This document shows, piece after piece, positions 46,579 through 55,872 of a stretch of 64,000 bases of DNA. The translations under genes and the position numbers were made by a program. Numbering within the stretch: position 1 is the first letter of the stretch; each line of letters opens with the position of its first letter. Origin of the DNA: Cellvibrio fontiphilus (GTDB taxonomy: Bacteria > Pseudomonadota > Gammaproteobacteria > Pseudomonadales > Cellvibrionaceae); the NCBI RefSeq assembly GCF_035317345.1, contig NZ_JAYKTU010000002.1; one strand, written 5' to 3'. Under the pieces are notes generated by a model, which did no database searches, was not told where the DNA came from, and worked only from the letters and a program-made list of their open reading frames with translations.

Positions 46579-47070
46579 ATGGCTAGAAAAGTTGCGGTGA
46601 TTATGGGTTCCAAGAGCGATTGGGCCACCATGCAGGCGGCAGTAGAAATACTGGAGCAGATGGGCGTTGAATACCACACCGAGGTTGTTTCTGCCCACCG
46701 TACTCCGCAAAAGCTAACCGAGTTTGCAGAAAACGCGGTAGAGCAAGGTTATGCAGTGATTATCGCCGGCGCCGGCGGTGCTGCACATTTGCCGGGCATG
46801 GTAGCGGCGCATACGCGCTTGCCGGTACTGGGTGTGCCCGTGCAGAGTAAGGCGTTGAGCGGTGTGGATAGCCTTTACTCCATCGTACAAATGCCCAAAG
46901 GTGTGGCGGTGGGGACTCTGGCGATTGGTGTGGCAGGTGCGTTTAACGCCGGTTTGCTGGCCTGCCAGATTCTGGCGGTAACTGACCCGGCCTTGGCGAT
47001 CAAGATAGAACAATTCCGCCATGACCAGACTCAGGCGGTGTTGGATAATCCCGATCCAAGAGATCAGTAA
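46579..47070 (+). CDS. purE: N5-carboxyaminoimidazole ribonucleotide mutase PurE
   Basis: The 163-residue enzyme performs the second step of the PurK-PurE carboxylation in purine synthesis. It has MGSKSDWATM (9-18), VVSAHRTPQ with the catalytic His, and AGAGGAAHLPGM. Length matches E. coli PurE (169). It is followed by purK 49 bp later in one operon. Confidence 0.97.
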   Translation: MARKVAVIMGSKSDWATMQAAVEILEQMGVEYHTEVVSAHRTPQKLTEFAENAVEQGYAVIIAGAGGAAHLPGMVAAHTRLPVLGVPVQSKALSGVDSLYSIVQMPKGVAVGTLAIGVAGAFNAGLLACQILAVTDPALAIKIEQFRHDQTQAVLDNPDPRDQ

Positions 47071-47119
47071 TACTTCCCAGAATTATTTCCGGTTTTGTAA
47101 GCAGTTTCCGAGGTTAGGC

Positions 47120-48196
47120 ATGAGTCAACGAATTTGGGTTTTAGGTGCAGGCCAATTGGGCGCTATGCTCAAACACGCCGGTATGCCATTGGCGCTGGAT
47201 GTGTGCCCCGTGGATATCAATGAAAGCAGTGCTCCTGCCTTGGCAGCCGATGACCTGGTCACCGCCGAGCGCGAGCAGTGGCCAGAAACCCTGGTGACCC
47301 ATGCCCTCGCCCAACACCCGCGCTTTATCAACCAAAACGTATTTGGCCGTTTGGCCGATCGCAAAACCCAAAAAGAATTGATCGATTCACTGGGTATAGC
47401 TACCGCTCCCTGGCGTAATGTTGCTAATGACATCACCGCCAACGAACTGCGCGATCAGCTGGGCGAGCATGTACTGCTGAAACGTCGCACCGGTGGTTAC
47501 GATGGCCGCGGCCAACACTGGTTGCGCACCGATGAAGATCAAGTCCCCGAGGATTGGCAAGGCGAAGCCATCGCTGAACAGGCCATAAATTTTGACGAAG
47601 AAGTGTCGCTGGTAGGTGTGCGCAACCAACAGGGCGAATGCGTGTTTTATCCGCTCACGCTGAACCTGCATTTGAGCGGTATTCTCTATGCCTCGGTTGC
47701 GCCACTGGCGCGCCTGCAACCCTTGCAAGCACAAGCCGAATCCATGCTCGGCAACATTCTGAACGCACTCAATTATGTGGGTGTGATGGCGATGGAAACC
47801 TTTCGTGTTGGCGACCAGTTACTTATTAACGAACTGGCACCAAGGGTACACAATTCAGGCCATTGGACACAGGCTGGAGCGAGCATCAGCCAATTTGAAT
47901 ACCACCTGCGCGCCGTTGCCGATATGGCGACCCCCGCTCCGCAAGTGATTGGCCAGAACGTGATGATTAATTTGATCGGCACTGACTACAATCCTGCGTG
48001 GCGCGATCTGCCTTGCGCACGTACTTACTGGTACGGCAAAGAAGTGCGCCCTGGCCGCAAGGTTGGCCACATCAACATAGTGAGCAATAACCTCACCGAA
48101 GTACGTGAGACGCTGGTGTTACTCGGCGATTTGCTACCTGAGCACCACTACCGCGAAGCCATCGATTGGAGCCTTAAAGCCATAGAATCGCTCTAA
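47120..48196 (+). CDS. purK: 5-(carboxyamino)imidazole ribonucleotide synthase PurK
   Basis: The 358-residue ATP-grasp enzyme uses ATP and bicarbonate to make N5-CAIR. Visible are the nucleotide-fold start IWVLGAGQLGAMLK, the ATP-grasp VLLKRRTGGYDGRGQ and the metal/substrate segment NELAPRVHNSGHWTQ. The ATG at 47120 follows CGAGGTTAGGC. A frame extension back to 47021 overlaps purE and is not needed. It ends at a strong terminator. Confidence 0.96.
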   Translation: MSQRIWVLGAGQLGAMLKHAGMPLALDVCPVDINESSAPALAADDLVTAEREQWPETLVTHALAQHPRFINQNVFGRLADRKTQKELIDSLGIATAPWRNVANDITANELRDQLGEHVLLKRRTGGYDGRGQHWLRTDEDQVPEDWQGEAIAEQAINFDEEVSLVGVRNQQGECVFYPLTLNLHLSGILYASVAPLARLQPLQAQAESMLGNILNALNYVGVMAMETFRVGDQLLINELAPRVHNSGHWTQAGASISQFEYHLRAVADMATPAPQVIGQNVMINLIGTDYNPAWRDLPCARTYWYGKEVRPGRKVGHINIVSNNLTEVRETLVLLGDLLPEHHYREAIDWSLKAIESL

Positions 48197-48229
48197 CAAA
48201 AAAGCCGGATCCGCTCCGGCTTTTTTGTT
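48195..48229 (+). terminator. Terminator after purK
   Basis: AACAAAAAAGCCGG and CCGGCTTTTTTGTT form a perfect 14-bp stem with a seven-base loop and end in a T-run. Confidence 0.9.
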
Positions 48230-48336
48230 AGTTTTTTGTTAATCGCAAACATCCAGCAAGATAGCCCTGTGATATTTTTACCCACATTAACCGTACTAGA
48301 CACAGATTCGATCTTTACCGGGAGTACTATCGCCTA

Positions 48337-48711
48337 ATGGACCTTGAATTAAAAATCACCCCCCACGAGCAGTACATTCACGTCAATGTGCGCGGCATGG
48401 GTAACTATGAAAACGCGCTACTGATGTGGCGCAGCGTTGTTGACGCCTGTGAAAAACAACAGTGCTTCAAGGTGCTGGGCGAACAATATCTCTTTGATTC
48501 GGTCTCCACTGCCGAAGCATTTGATCATCCCGCACTGTTTAAGAAACTCGGTATAAACAGAAAATATACTTTTGCATGGGTGGATAACAATCCACGCACA
48601 CTGGAGACAACACAATTCGTGCGCGATGTTCTCGCCAACCGCTCTATGGGCTACGGCAGAGTATTTACTGATGTAGAAGCAGCCAAACGCTGGCTGCTGG
48701 AGCAAGACTAG
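48337..48711 (+). CDS. STAS/SpoIIAA-like small protein, paralogue 1
   Basis: I do not recognise the family with certainty. The 124-residue protein alternates strands and helices (LKITPHEQYIHVNVRG, MWRSVVDACEKQQCFKVLGEQYLF, VSTAEAF) and ends in FTDVEAAKRWLLEQD. This pattern is like SpoIIAA/STAS-type small regulators, which bind partners such as kinases or anti-sigma factors. It has no signal or membrane segment. A nearly matching copy follows at 48836, so the pair arose by tandem duplication. Confidence 0.6.
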   Translation: MDLELKITPHEQYIHVNVRGMGNYENALLMWRSVVDACEKQQCFKVLGEQYLFDSVSTAEAFDHPALFKKLGINRKYTFAWVDNNPRTLETTQFVRDVLANRSMGYGRVFTDVEAAKRWLLEQD

Positions 48712-48835
48712 CAAGACCCTCTGTTGATTAGCTGCATTATAGGACGCTAGTCAAATCACCAGCGAGAGATGCAAGCGGCAAGTAGAATCTTCGTCGATCT
48801 ACATTCACCACCGCGCTCAAGGAATTAAATCGTTA

Positions 48836-49228
48836 ATGAATAAATCGTTTGAAAATAACGTCACCATCACTCCGCACCTGCAAGAAAATTATTTGCATGT
48901 GGATGTCACTGGCATGGGCAATTACGAATCTGCGCTAACGTTATGGACGAGCATTGCCCAAGCTTGTGAACAATACCAATGCTTCAATGTCCTGGGTGAG
49001 CAATATTTAGTGGCCACTGTTAGCACCACGGAAGCCTTCGACCATCCGGCCTTATTTAAAAAAGCCGGCATTACCGCTAAACATCGCCTTGCATGGGTCG
49101 ATAAAAACCCGCGCACCCGCGAAACAACGGCTTTCATTCGCGATGTGCTCACCAGCCGCTCTATCGGTTACGGCCGTTTGTTCAATGATTTGGAAATAGC
49201 GAAACGCTGGCTACTGGAACAACACTAA
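48836..49228 (+). CDS. STAS/SpoIIAA-like small protein, paralogue 2
   Basis: The 130-residue protein is a clear paralogue of the preceding gene. Shared blocks are MGNYE.AL..W.S...ACE, CF.VLGEQYL, STTEAFDHPALFKK, AWVDKNPRT.ET..F.RDVL..RS.GYGR and AKRWLLEQ. The N-terminus carries a few extra residues (MNKSFENNVT). The function is unknown. The broken chemoreceptor begins 14 bp later, so a link to chemosensing is possible but not shown. Confidence 0.6.
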   Translation: MNKSFENNVTITPHLQENYLHVDVTGMGNYESALTLWTSIAQACEQYQCFNVLGEQYLVATVSTTEAFDHPALFKKAGITAKHRLAWVDKNPRTRETTAFIRDVLTSRSIGYGRLFNDLEIAKRWLLEQH

Positions 49229-49242
49229 TTCCCCCCTCTTGA

Positions 49243-50247
49243 TTGCTCTTGACTATCACCGGCTGCAGGATAACCCACCACCCTCGTGGCACCTATATCG
49301 CCGATATGTATGCGGTGAATATCGTGGATGTAGCCCACGAAGTTCGCAACAAAGGCATGAGCTGGCAGGACGGCATTAACTCGGTAGAAGCGGCGCAACA
49401 AACCATCCAAACACGCTGGGATGCCTACCTGAATACCGAATTGGTTGATGCAGAAAAAAAACTGGTTGATGAACTAAAACCTTTGTTAAAAACAGCAGAC
49501 AAAGCCACCGCCGAATTAGTGCAAATTTTTTCTGCACAAGAACAGCAACAACTCGACAACTTTGTCTTAAACCAACTTTACCCCAGTATTGAACCAGTGT
49601 CGGAGCGTTTTACCCAATTAGTGGATGTGCAGCTCGCTGTGGCAGAGGATGTTTACAATATATCCAACATCAATTACGCACGCGCCAGAGCATTAAATGT
49701 TGGGTTAATTATTTGCAGCCTGCTTATCAGTGTTCTGCTTGGTTTTATTATCAGTCGCAGCTTATTGCTACAACTCGGAGCTGAACCCAATTACACCTCA
49801 GACGTCATCTATCGCATTGCACGGGGTGACCTGTCAGTAGAGGTAAATACCAATCCCAAAGACCAGGGCAGTATTTTATTTGCAATACGTCAAATGGTGG
49901 TGCGCCTTTCAGAAATTATTGGCGATGTTCGCTCAACTGCAGACTCATTGTCATCGGCCTCGGAAGAGCTGAGTGCAACTGCGCAGTCACTCAGCCAGGC
50001 ATCCACCCAACAGGCAGCCAGCATTGAAGAAACCAGTGCCGCAATGGAAGAAATTTCTGCGGCTAGCGATGAGCAAACTATGGGCGCAAGCCAAATCACT
50101 ACCGCTATTTCACAAATTAGTATTGCAACTCAACAAAACTCTTCTTCTGCAGAAGAACTCTATTCCACTGCAGAAGAATTAACGGGCCAAGCGGTGCAAT
50201 TGCAACAAATGATGGAGTTTTTTAAATTGCGCAGCCAAGTCGCATAA
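49243..50247 (+). pseudogene. Truncated methyl-accepting chemotaxis protein lacking TM1 and the signalling tip
   Basis: The 334-codon frame begins at TTG without a convincing ribosome binding site. It enters the ligand-binding helical bundle partway (ADMYAVNIVDVAHEVR), keeps the second membrane helix (about 155-175) and the HAMP-like linker GDLSVEVN, then jumps from ETSAAMEEIS straight to AASDEQTMGASQI. Compared with the receptors at 55873 and 57597, about 130 residues of the coiled-coil hairpin are missing, including the CheA/CheW-contacting tip (RGFAVVASEVRKLAERS). It cannot control CheA in the usual way. It is probably a decaying gene. Confidence 0.7.
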
Positions 50248-50268
50248 ATATTCTTAAAACCCTTGCAT

Positions 50269-50294
50269 GCTTGCTCCCGTTCGCGGGAGCAAGC
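50269..50294. terminator. Terminator-like hairpin between convergent genes
   Basis: GCTTGCTCCCG and CGGGAGCAAGC form an 11-bp perfect stem with a TTCG tetraloop. No long T-run follows, but the position between convergent genes suits transcription stop. Confidence 0.65.
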
Positions 50295-50296
50295 TC

Positions 50297-52024
50297 TTAT
50301 AAAATCCACACCTCTACACGACGATTCATCCGCCTTCCCTCTTCCGATTTACTACTCGCCAGTGGTGCTTCATCACCCATACCACGCGCCACCAATGGAT
50401 AAATACCACGCGCGATTAGCTCCTGCTCTACCACCTTGGCGCGCCGCAAGGATAACTCACGATTCTCCGAGCTATCGCCCTCGTCATCCGTAAATCCAAA
50501 GAGCTGTACACGTTTGGGGGCGTTGGCTTCCATATACTTTACCAAGCGCTGTAAATCGCTGATGGCTTTAGTATCCAACTCATCACTACCATCTTTGAAA
50601 CGAAAATTAATAGACAGGCGCTGTGAGCGATTAGTTAGCTGACGCATTTCTTCCGGATAAAAACTATTGCTAAACGGCTGACCGGTTTTAATATTTTGTG
50701 AGACCAAACCAATATCTTCAACAATGCTCTGACCGCGTTCAGTTGCACTGAAACGCACAAATTCTTCGGCATCATTATTGGTGCTTTTCTGCGGCAGGTA
50801 AAAATACAAACGGCGCGCCAGCGGATAATCCTCAGTGCTTACCGTAAAATGGGTTGGCACAATGGCTTTTGAATTTTTGGTTGATGATATTGCCAACAAC
50901 TTGGCGCGACGCACATAAGGCAAGCCGATAAAACCAATTGCATTTTCATCTTTGGCCACAGCATCTGACAATTCAGTACTCGACTCAAAACGTTTTGCAG
51001 AAAGGATTATGGTGGCAGCTGCCGGATCCAAAACCATACTTTTGAACGAATCCCAGGTGCCTGAATTTTCATCGCGCGCATAAAGGTTTATAGGTCTATC
51101 ATCACCACCAAGCTCAGACCAATTAGTAATTTCACCGGAAAATATTTTTACCAACTGCGGAATTGACAAGCTGCTTAATTTATTGCGGCTATTCACAATA
51201 ATGGCCAAACCATCCAAGCCAATAATGTGTTCAGCGCCCGGCTCAGTGAGATCGCCTTGTTTATCCAGCAGCAAGTCACGCTCCTGCTCTTTTACCCGGC
51301 GCGAGGACATTCCCAGTTCAGCTTTACCGCTGAGCAAATCAGTAAACGCTGTGCTGGAACCGTGCGCATGAATTTCTACAAATTCTACCCGCCCGTTAAT
51401 TTCAGCACTGACCGCCTTCTCTACCGGGTTATTGCCCTGCTCGGTTTTGATATTGGCGCCACCACGTGCCATCAGATAAGACTCAACCAAACGCGGTGCG
51501 AGTTTTTCACCCACAGTGTTAGAGCCATGAACGCGAAATAACGGCGTAGTTGCACGCACCAATGTACCGTTTGCAGGTGCAGCATTGGCAGCCAGGGAAT
51601 TAGCAGGCTTAATTTTCGCCTCACTGATGGCCTGCACCACAAACACTTCACCGGAATCCAGTGGCAAAAAAGAACGCAATAGGTATCCACTTAGAATCAG
51701 TAATAATGAACAGGCAACCGCAGCCAGACGTGTAAGACGAATACCTTTCTTAGTTTTTTTGGCAGGTTTGAATTGCTCGCCGGTATGGGTTGCAGAGGCG
51801 ATGGAGTCTTCCAGCTGGCGAACGTCCCACACCAATGCCGTTAGCTCTTCATTGTTGGCGCTGAGTGCTCGCTCTAGTAATTCGTTGCGATATTCATCAT
51901 CTTTTAACACCATATTGAGCGGAATATGCATTTTTAAATGCACTTCGCACAAGCGTTTCAAATTCCACAACTTATCAACCAAAGTGACATTATAGTGAAT
52001 GTGTTTATGGGATTTGGGGGACAT
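50297..52024 (-). CDS. Membrane protein with PstS-like and OmpA domains
   Basis: The 575-residue protein has a roughly 95-residue cytoplasmic N-terminal region (His- and Leu-rich, unknown), a transmembrane helix (about 98-119), a linker, a phosphate-binding-protein-like domain (about 160-440, HGSNTVGEKLAP, HGSSTAFTDLLSG, ENSGTWDSF) and a C-terminal OmpA-type peptidoglycan-binding domain (about 470-575, FGFTDDEGDSSENRELSLRRA). A binding protein fixed to both inner membrane and cell wall suggests a sensor, not a free transport component. No pst genes are nearby. It is a single gene convergent with the broken MCP. Confidence 0.75.
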   Translation of the reverse strand: MSPKSHKHIHYNVTLVDKLWNLKRLCEVHLKMHIPLNMVLKDDEYRNELLERALSANNEELTALVWDVRQLEDSIASATHTGEQFKPAKKTKKGIRLTRLAAVACSLLLILSGYLLRSFLPLDSGEVFVVQAISEAKIKPANSLAANAAPANGTLVRATTPLFRVHGSNTVGEKLAPRLVESYLMARGGANIKTEQGNNPVEKAVSAEINGRVEFVEIHAHGSSTAFTDLLSGKAELGMSSRRVKEQERDLLLDKQGDLTEPGAEHIIGLDGLAIIVNSRNKLSSLSIPQLVKIFSGEITNWSELGGDDRPINLYARDENSGTWDSFKSMVLDPAAATIILSAKRFESSTELSDAVAKDENAIGFIGLPYVRRAKLLAISSTKNSKAIVPTHFTVSTEDYPLARRLYFYLPQKSTNNDAEEFVRFSATERGQSIVEDIGLVSQNIKTGQPFSNSFYPEEMRQLTNRSQRLSINFRFKDGSDELDTKAISDLQRLVKYMEANAPKRVQLFGFTDDEGDSSENRELSLRRAKVVEQELIARGIYPLVARGMGDEAPLASSKSEEGRRMNRRVEVWIL

Positions 52025-52149
52025 GGCGCTTCTCGCAAAATAATAGAAGCGCGCACTATAAAAATGACAGATGACAACTAGATGACAAAGAAGTAAACAA
52101 CAAAGAAGTAGATAAAAAACAAGCAGATGACAAAAAGTATCGATAAAAC

Positions 52150-53376
52150 TTATTTTTTGGCGTGCTCACGCCGCAGCTGGGTCAAGCCACTTTTTATCCA
52201 CTCCAGCAAATCATCCGCATAGAGCGGTTTGGAAAAGTAAAAGCCCTGCACTAAATCCACACCTAACTCAGCAATAATTTGGAAGTCCTCCTCGGTCTCC
52301 ACTCCCTCGGCAACAGTAATTAAATTGAGTTTTTTGGCAAGCTCTACCGTGCTGGAAAAAATCGTTTTTTGTTGCGGCCGCGCCGCTGCGCGGTGCACCA
52401 ATGAGCGGTCCACTTTTAGTTCTGTCGCAGGCACACGTGACAACTGCTGGGCATTCGCAAAACCGGTTCCGTAATCATCAATCGCAATATGGAAACCTTT
52501 CAAGCGCAAACGTGCCAGTGTGCGTATAGCGCTGGCTAATTCGCCCAGTAACGCGTTTTCGGTAATCTCAAATGTGACTTCATTAAAGGGCACTTCATAT
52601 TTCTCTGCCATCGCGCACAACCAATCCACTATATCGATATCGGCAAGGGATAAAGGCGATAAATTGAAAGCAAGATTAAAGCGCAGACCATATTGTTGCC
52701 ATTGACGCTTGTGTTTAAACGCCTGCTCCAAAAGACTGCGTGTCAACGCATCAATCAAACCATGACGTTCAGCCAAAGGAATAAATACGCCGGGCGATAT
52801 CATCCCTTTACTGGGGTGGCGCCAGCGTGCCAGCGCCTCTACACCGCGTAACAGCAACCCCTGCACGGTTAACTTGGGTTGAAATGCCAAAGTCATTTCA
52901 CCATTAACCAGCGCTTCATTTAATTCAACCGCAGTCACCTCTTGTTCAACAACCGGATGTGCTTGCTGTTTGGCAATTTTGGCATCGTGAATGTAACGAA
53001 GCAGACTGCATTCCAGCGCGTCGGGTAAAAGTGGCTTTTGAAAAGTGCCCAACACGTGCAGCCCGTCAGCCTCTGCCATAGTGCCCACACTGGAAATTAG
53101 AATAGGATCTTTTGCGCTGAGAATAATCACACTGGTGGTTAATTGTTTTTGCGCGATAGAGCGGATCAATTCCACGCCATCCATGATTGGCATTTCCAGA
53201 TCAATCAACACTACGTCGATGGGGCCGGCTTCAAGCCGCTGAAGTGCATCCGCACCATTGGTAGCGCCATGCAATTCGGTGATACCCAAATCGCGGCATA
53301 AATCCTGCGCATATTGTCGCTGTGTCAAACTGTCATCGGTGACCAGTACACTTAATTCTTTAATGGTGGATTTCAC
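52150..53376 (-). CDS. Response regulator with EAL c-di-GMP phosphodiesterase domain
   Basis: The 408-residue protein has a receiver domain (about 8-125) with phospho-acceptor Asp59 (LIDLEMPIMDG) and an EAL domain (about 155-400). The catalytic residues are present: GVEALARW (EAL), the Asn of NLAFNLSP, FEITENAL, AIDDYGTGF, KVDRSL and VAEGVET. It should hydrolyse c-di-GMP under control of phosphorylation, probably by CheA. Its ATG overlaps the cheB stop (ATGA), so it is translationally coupled and is the last gene of the che operon. Confidence 0.92.
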   Translation of the reverse strand: MKSTIKELSVLVTDDSLTQRQYAQDLCRDLGITELHGATNGADALQRLEAGPIDVVLIDLEMPIMDGVELIRSIAQKQLTTSVIILSAKDPILISSVGTMAEADGLHVLGTFQKPLLPDALECSLLRYIHDAKIAKQQAHPVVEQEVTAVELNEALVNGEMTLAFQPKLTVQGLLLRGVEALARWRHPSKGMISPGVFIPLAERHGLIDALTRSLLEQAFKHKRQWQQYGLRFNLAFNLSPLSLADIDIVDWLCAMAEKYEVPFNEVTFEITENALLGELASAIRTLARLRLKGFHIAIDDYGTGFANAQQLSRVPATELKVDRSLVHRAAARPQQKTIFSSTVELAKKLNLITVAEGVETEEDFQIIAELGVDLVQGFYFSKPLYADDLLEWIKSGLTQLRREHAKK

Positions 53377-54419
53377 ACCTTACCTCCCAGTACTGCTGGA
53401 ATCTGTGCGAGCGACATAATTTCTTTTGCCGCCCCCAGATTGATTGCCTCTTTAGGCATACCAAAGACCACGCAGGAGGCTTCATCCTGAGCGATAGTAC
53501 GGCACCCGGCCTGGCGCATTTCCAATAATCCGCGCGCGCCATCATCACCCATTCCGGTGAGGATTATTCCCATCGCATTACGCCCTGCAGCGCGGGCTGC
53601 TGAACGAAATAACACATCAACCGAGGGGCAATGACGATTCACACTCGGCCCCCTGAATACCTTGGCAACATACTGCGCACCAGAACGCTGCACTTCCAGA
53701 TGATGCCCGCCAGGCGCAATGAGCACCCGCCCGGGAATTAAACGGTCGCCGGATTCAGCCTCTTTAATGTCCACCTCACACAGGCCGTCCAGACGTTTGG
53801 CAAACGCAGCGGTAAATTTTTCCGGCATATGTTGCACCACCGCAATTCCGGGGCAAGTGCGCGGAATTTTGGCGAGAATCTGCTCCAAGGCCTGGGTTCC
53901 ACCGGTGGAAGTACCTATGACAATAATGCTGTCTGTGGTCGCGGTCATTGCCACCAAATCCACTGCAGGCGCCGGTGTGTTGTGCTTTATTGACGCAGCA
54001 GGCAAGGCGCGTTTGGCAACGTGTGCACCCGCTGCACCACGCACCGTCTGCCAGAGTAAATTTTTGGCCTCCAACAAAAAATCCTTAACACCCAGCTGCG
54101 GTTTGGTAATTATATCTATGGCACCTGCAGAGAGCGCTTGCAGCGAAAGCTCCGCGCCTTTCTCCGCAAGCGATGAGCAAATAATTACCGGTGTTGGCTG
54201 CTCACTCATAAGGCGACGTAAAAATGTCAGCCCGTCCATCCGCGGCATTTCGATATCCAACACAATCACATCGGGCCATTTTTTTTGCATTTGTTGCTGG
54301 GCAAAAATAGGGTCTGATGCTGTGGCATAAACCTGAATATCTGGCGCTTCATTAAGCACGGCTGTCAGCACCTGGCGCACCACCGCTGAATCATCAACGA
54401 CTAACACATTTATAGTCAT
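53373..54419 (-). CDS. cheB: Chemotaxis methylesterase CheB
   Basis: The 348-residue protein has a receiver domain with Asp55 (VIVLDIEMPRMDG) and a C-terminal methylesterase domain with GTSTGGTQALEQIL (the catalytic Ser), the catalytic His in VVQHMPEKF and GMGDDGARGLL. It removes methyl groups from chemoreceptors to reset them. It lies between cheD and the EAL regulator. Confidence 0.95.
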   Translation of the reverse strand: MTINVLVVDDSAVVRQVLTAVLNEAPDIQVYATASDPIFAQQQMQKKWPDVIVLDIEMPRMDGLTFLRRLMSEQPTPVIICSSLAEKGAELSLQALSAGAIDIITKPQLGVKDFLLEAKNLLWQTVRGAAGAHVAKRALPAASIKHNTPAPAVDLVAMTATTDSIIVIGTSTGGTQALEQILAKIPRTCPGIAVVQHMPEKFTAAFAKRLDGLCEVDIKEAESGDRLIPGRVLIAPGGHHLEVQRSGAQYVAKVFRGPSVNRHCPSVDVLFRSAARAAGRNAMGIILTGMGDDGARGLLEMRQAGCRTIAQDEASCVVFGMPKEAINLGAAKEIMSLAQIPAVLGGKV

Positions 54420-54530
54420 AACACCGTTATTTCCTTGCTGCTAAAAGGAGATGTTTCATATTCTTTGCACGAAGGCTTCACTGAAACGCAACTCCTTAAG
54501 TATTGCCCATCACAAGCTGATTACAAGATT

Positions 54531-55031
54531 TCAACCGGCATTCATTTGATAGTGTTTTACATGGATTTCACCGGTGGCCACAATCAAAGTTAGAGACCGG
54601 GAAATAGTGCCCCCCACATCGACGCGGTAAGGCTGGATCTGCTCGCGTTGCAACCATTGGCGCGCATAGCGAATATTGTCGTAACCAATCGAGGTGGGGC
54701 TATTAAAAGCAAACATATCGCCGCCACCGAATACGGCGATATGAAACTCCTTGAGTTGGGCATATTGCAGCATCGCAAATTTCATCGCCGCCAGAGCATT
54801 ATCTGCATAACGGCAATCCGACTCTGATTTGTTACGCGGTTCCTGAGGCGAATGATCATAGGGCGATGCAGGCAGCAAGTAATGACAGAGACCGCCGATT
54901 TTTAATTGTGGATGCCAGGCAGTAAGCGCCACACAGGAACCCAGCAAAGTATGCAGGCGCTGATATTCAGCGCCAAAGTACCAATCCCCAGGGTGAATAA
55001 TGTGCAAGTCCTGGCCGGATGGCAGCGTCAT
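54531..55031 (-). CDS. cheD: Chemoreceptor glutamine deamidase CheD
   Basis: The 166-residue enzyme has the CheD active site: Cys33 in LLGSCVAL, His50 in GGLCHYLLP and a nearby Thr28. It deamidates receptor glutamines. I place the start at ATG 55031, eight bases after the cheR stop, with GGGAG upstream. The frame is open further into cheR to 55121. The gap before cheB (54420-54530) holds no gene. Confidence 0.88.
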   Translation of the reverse strand: MTLPSGQDLHIIHPGDWYFGAEYQRLHTLLGSCVALTAWHPQLKIGGLCHYLLPASPYDHSPQEPRNKSESDCRYADNALAAMKFAMLQYAQLKEFHIAVFGGGDMFAFNSPTSIGYDNIRYARQWLQREQIQPYRVDVGGTISRSLTLIVATGEIHVKHYQMNAG

Positions 55032-55038
55032 AAATTCA

Positions 55039-55857
55039 CTAGGCTCCCAGCCTGTATATGGCGGGTTTGACAGGTACAAAGCGTGAGCTAATCCCATGCA
55101 AACTTTCCGAGTGCCCCACAAATAAAATTCCGTTGGGTTTCAAGGTAGTAGCAATTCGCTCCAGAATTTTTGCCTTATTATCATTTTCAAAATAAATTAA
55201 TACGTTGCGTAAAAACACCAAATCAAATTGACCGAGATCGGGAAACTCCTCGTGCAGATTTAGCGTAAAAAACTGAACCGATTGACGTAACTCTGCATTG
55301 ACACGAATGTGCCCCTCCTGCGGGCCAATCCCTTTACGACAAAAGCGGCGCAAATATTCTGGAGGAATATTTTTTATGCGCATCTCCGGATATATACCAA
55401 CCTTCGCCTGTTCAATCACTTTGCGATTAACATCGGAACATAACAATTCCCAAGGGTTAGTGCAGCGCTCAGTAAGCAACATAGCAATGCTGTAAGGTTC
55501 CTCGCCGGTGGATGCCGCCGCACTCCACACGCGAAAGCTGCTACCGGGTTTTAGTTTGGGCAGCATTTCATCACGCAGATAATCAAAATGTTTTTGTTCG
55601 CGAAAGAAATAGGTTTCGTTTGTTGTTATCAACTCCAAAGCCAAGCTCAACTCGCTGGTTCCCTGCGGGCTTTGGATGTAGCGATAATATTCATCAAAAC
55701 CTTTTATATCGCAGGCAATCAGCCGCTTCCACAGGCGATTACTGAGTAACGCCTTTTTCTGCAGAGGCAAAAAAATACCTAATTTTTTTTCAATCAACTG
55801 CTGGAATAACTCGAATTCGCGATCCGATGGAATTACATTCGACATATCAGTTGTCAT
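55039..55857 (-). CDS. cheR: Chemotaxis methyltransferase CheR
   Basis: The 272-residue protein has the N-terminal helical CheR domain (FQQLIEKKLGIFLP) and the SAM-binding domain with FRVWSAAASTGEEPYSIAMLL, FDLVFLRNVLIYF and ILFVGHSESL. It methylates receptor glutamates using S-adenosylmethionine. The ATG at 55857 is preferred; a TTG at 55872 would abut the mcp stop. The two receptors just upstream end in pentapeptide-like tails that could tether this enzyme. Confidence 0.94.
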   Translation of the reverse strand: MTTDMSNVIPSDREFELFQQLIEKKLGIFLPLQKKALLSNRLWKRLIACDIKGFDEYYRYIQSPQGTSELSLALELITTNETYFFREQKHFDYLRDEMLPKLKPGSSFRVWSAAASTGEEPYSIAMLLTERCTNPWELLCSDVNRKVIEQAKVGIYPEMRIKNIPPEYLRRFCRKGIGPQEGHIRVNAELRQSVQFFTLNLHEEFPDLGQFDLVFLRNVLIYFENDNKAKILERIATTLKPNGILFVGHSESLHGISSRFVPVKPAIYRLGA

Positions 55858-55872
55858 GACACTGTCCGTCAA

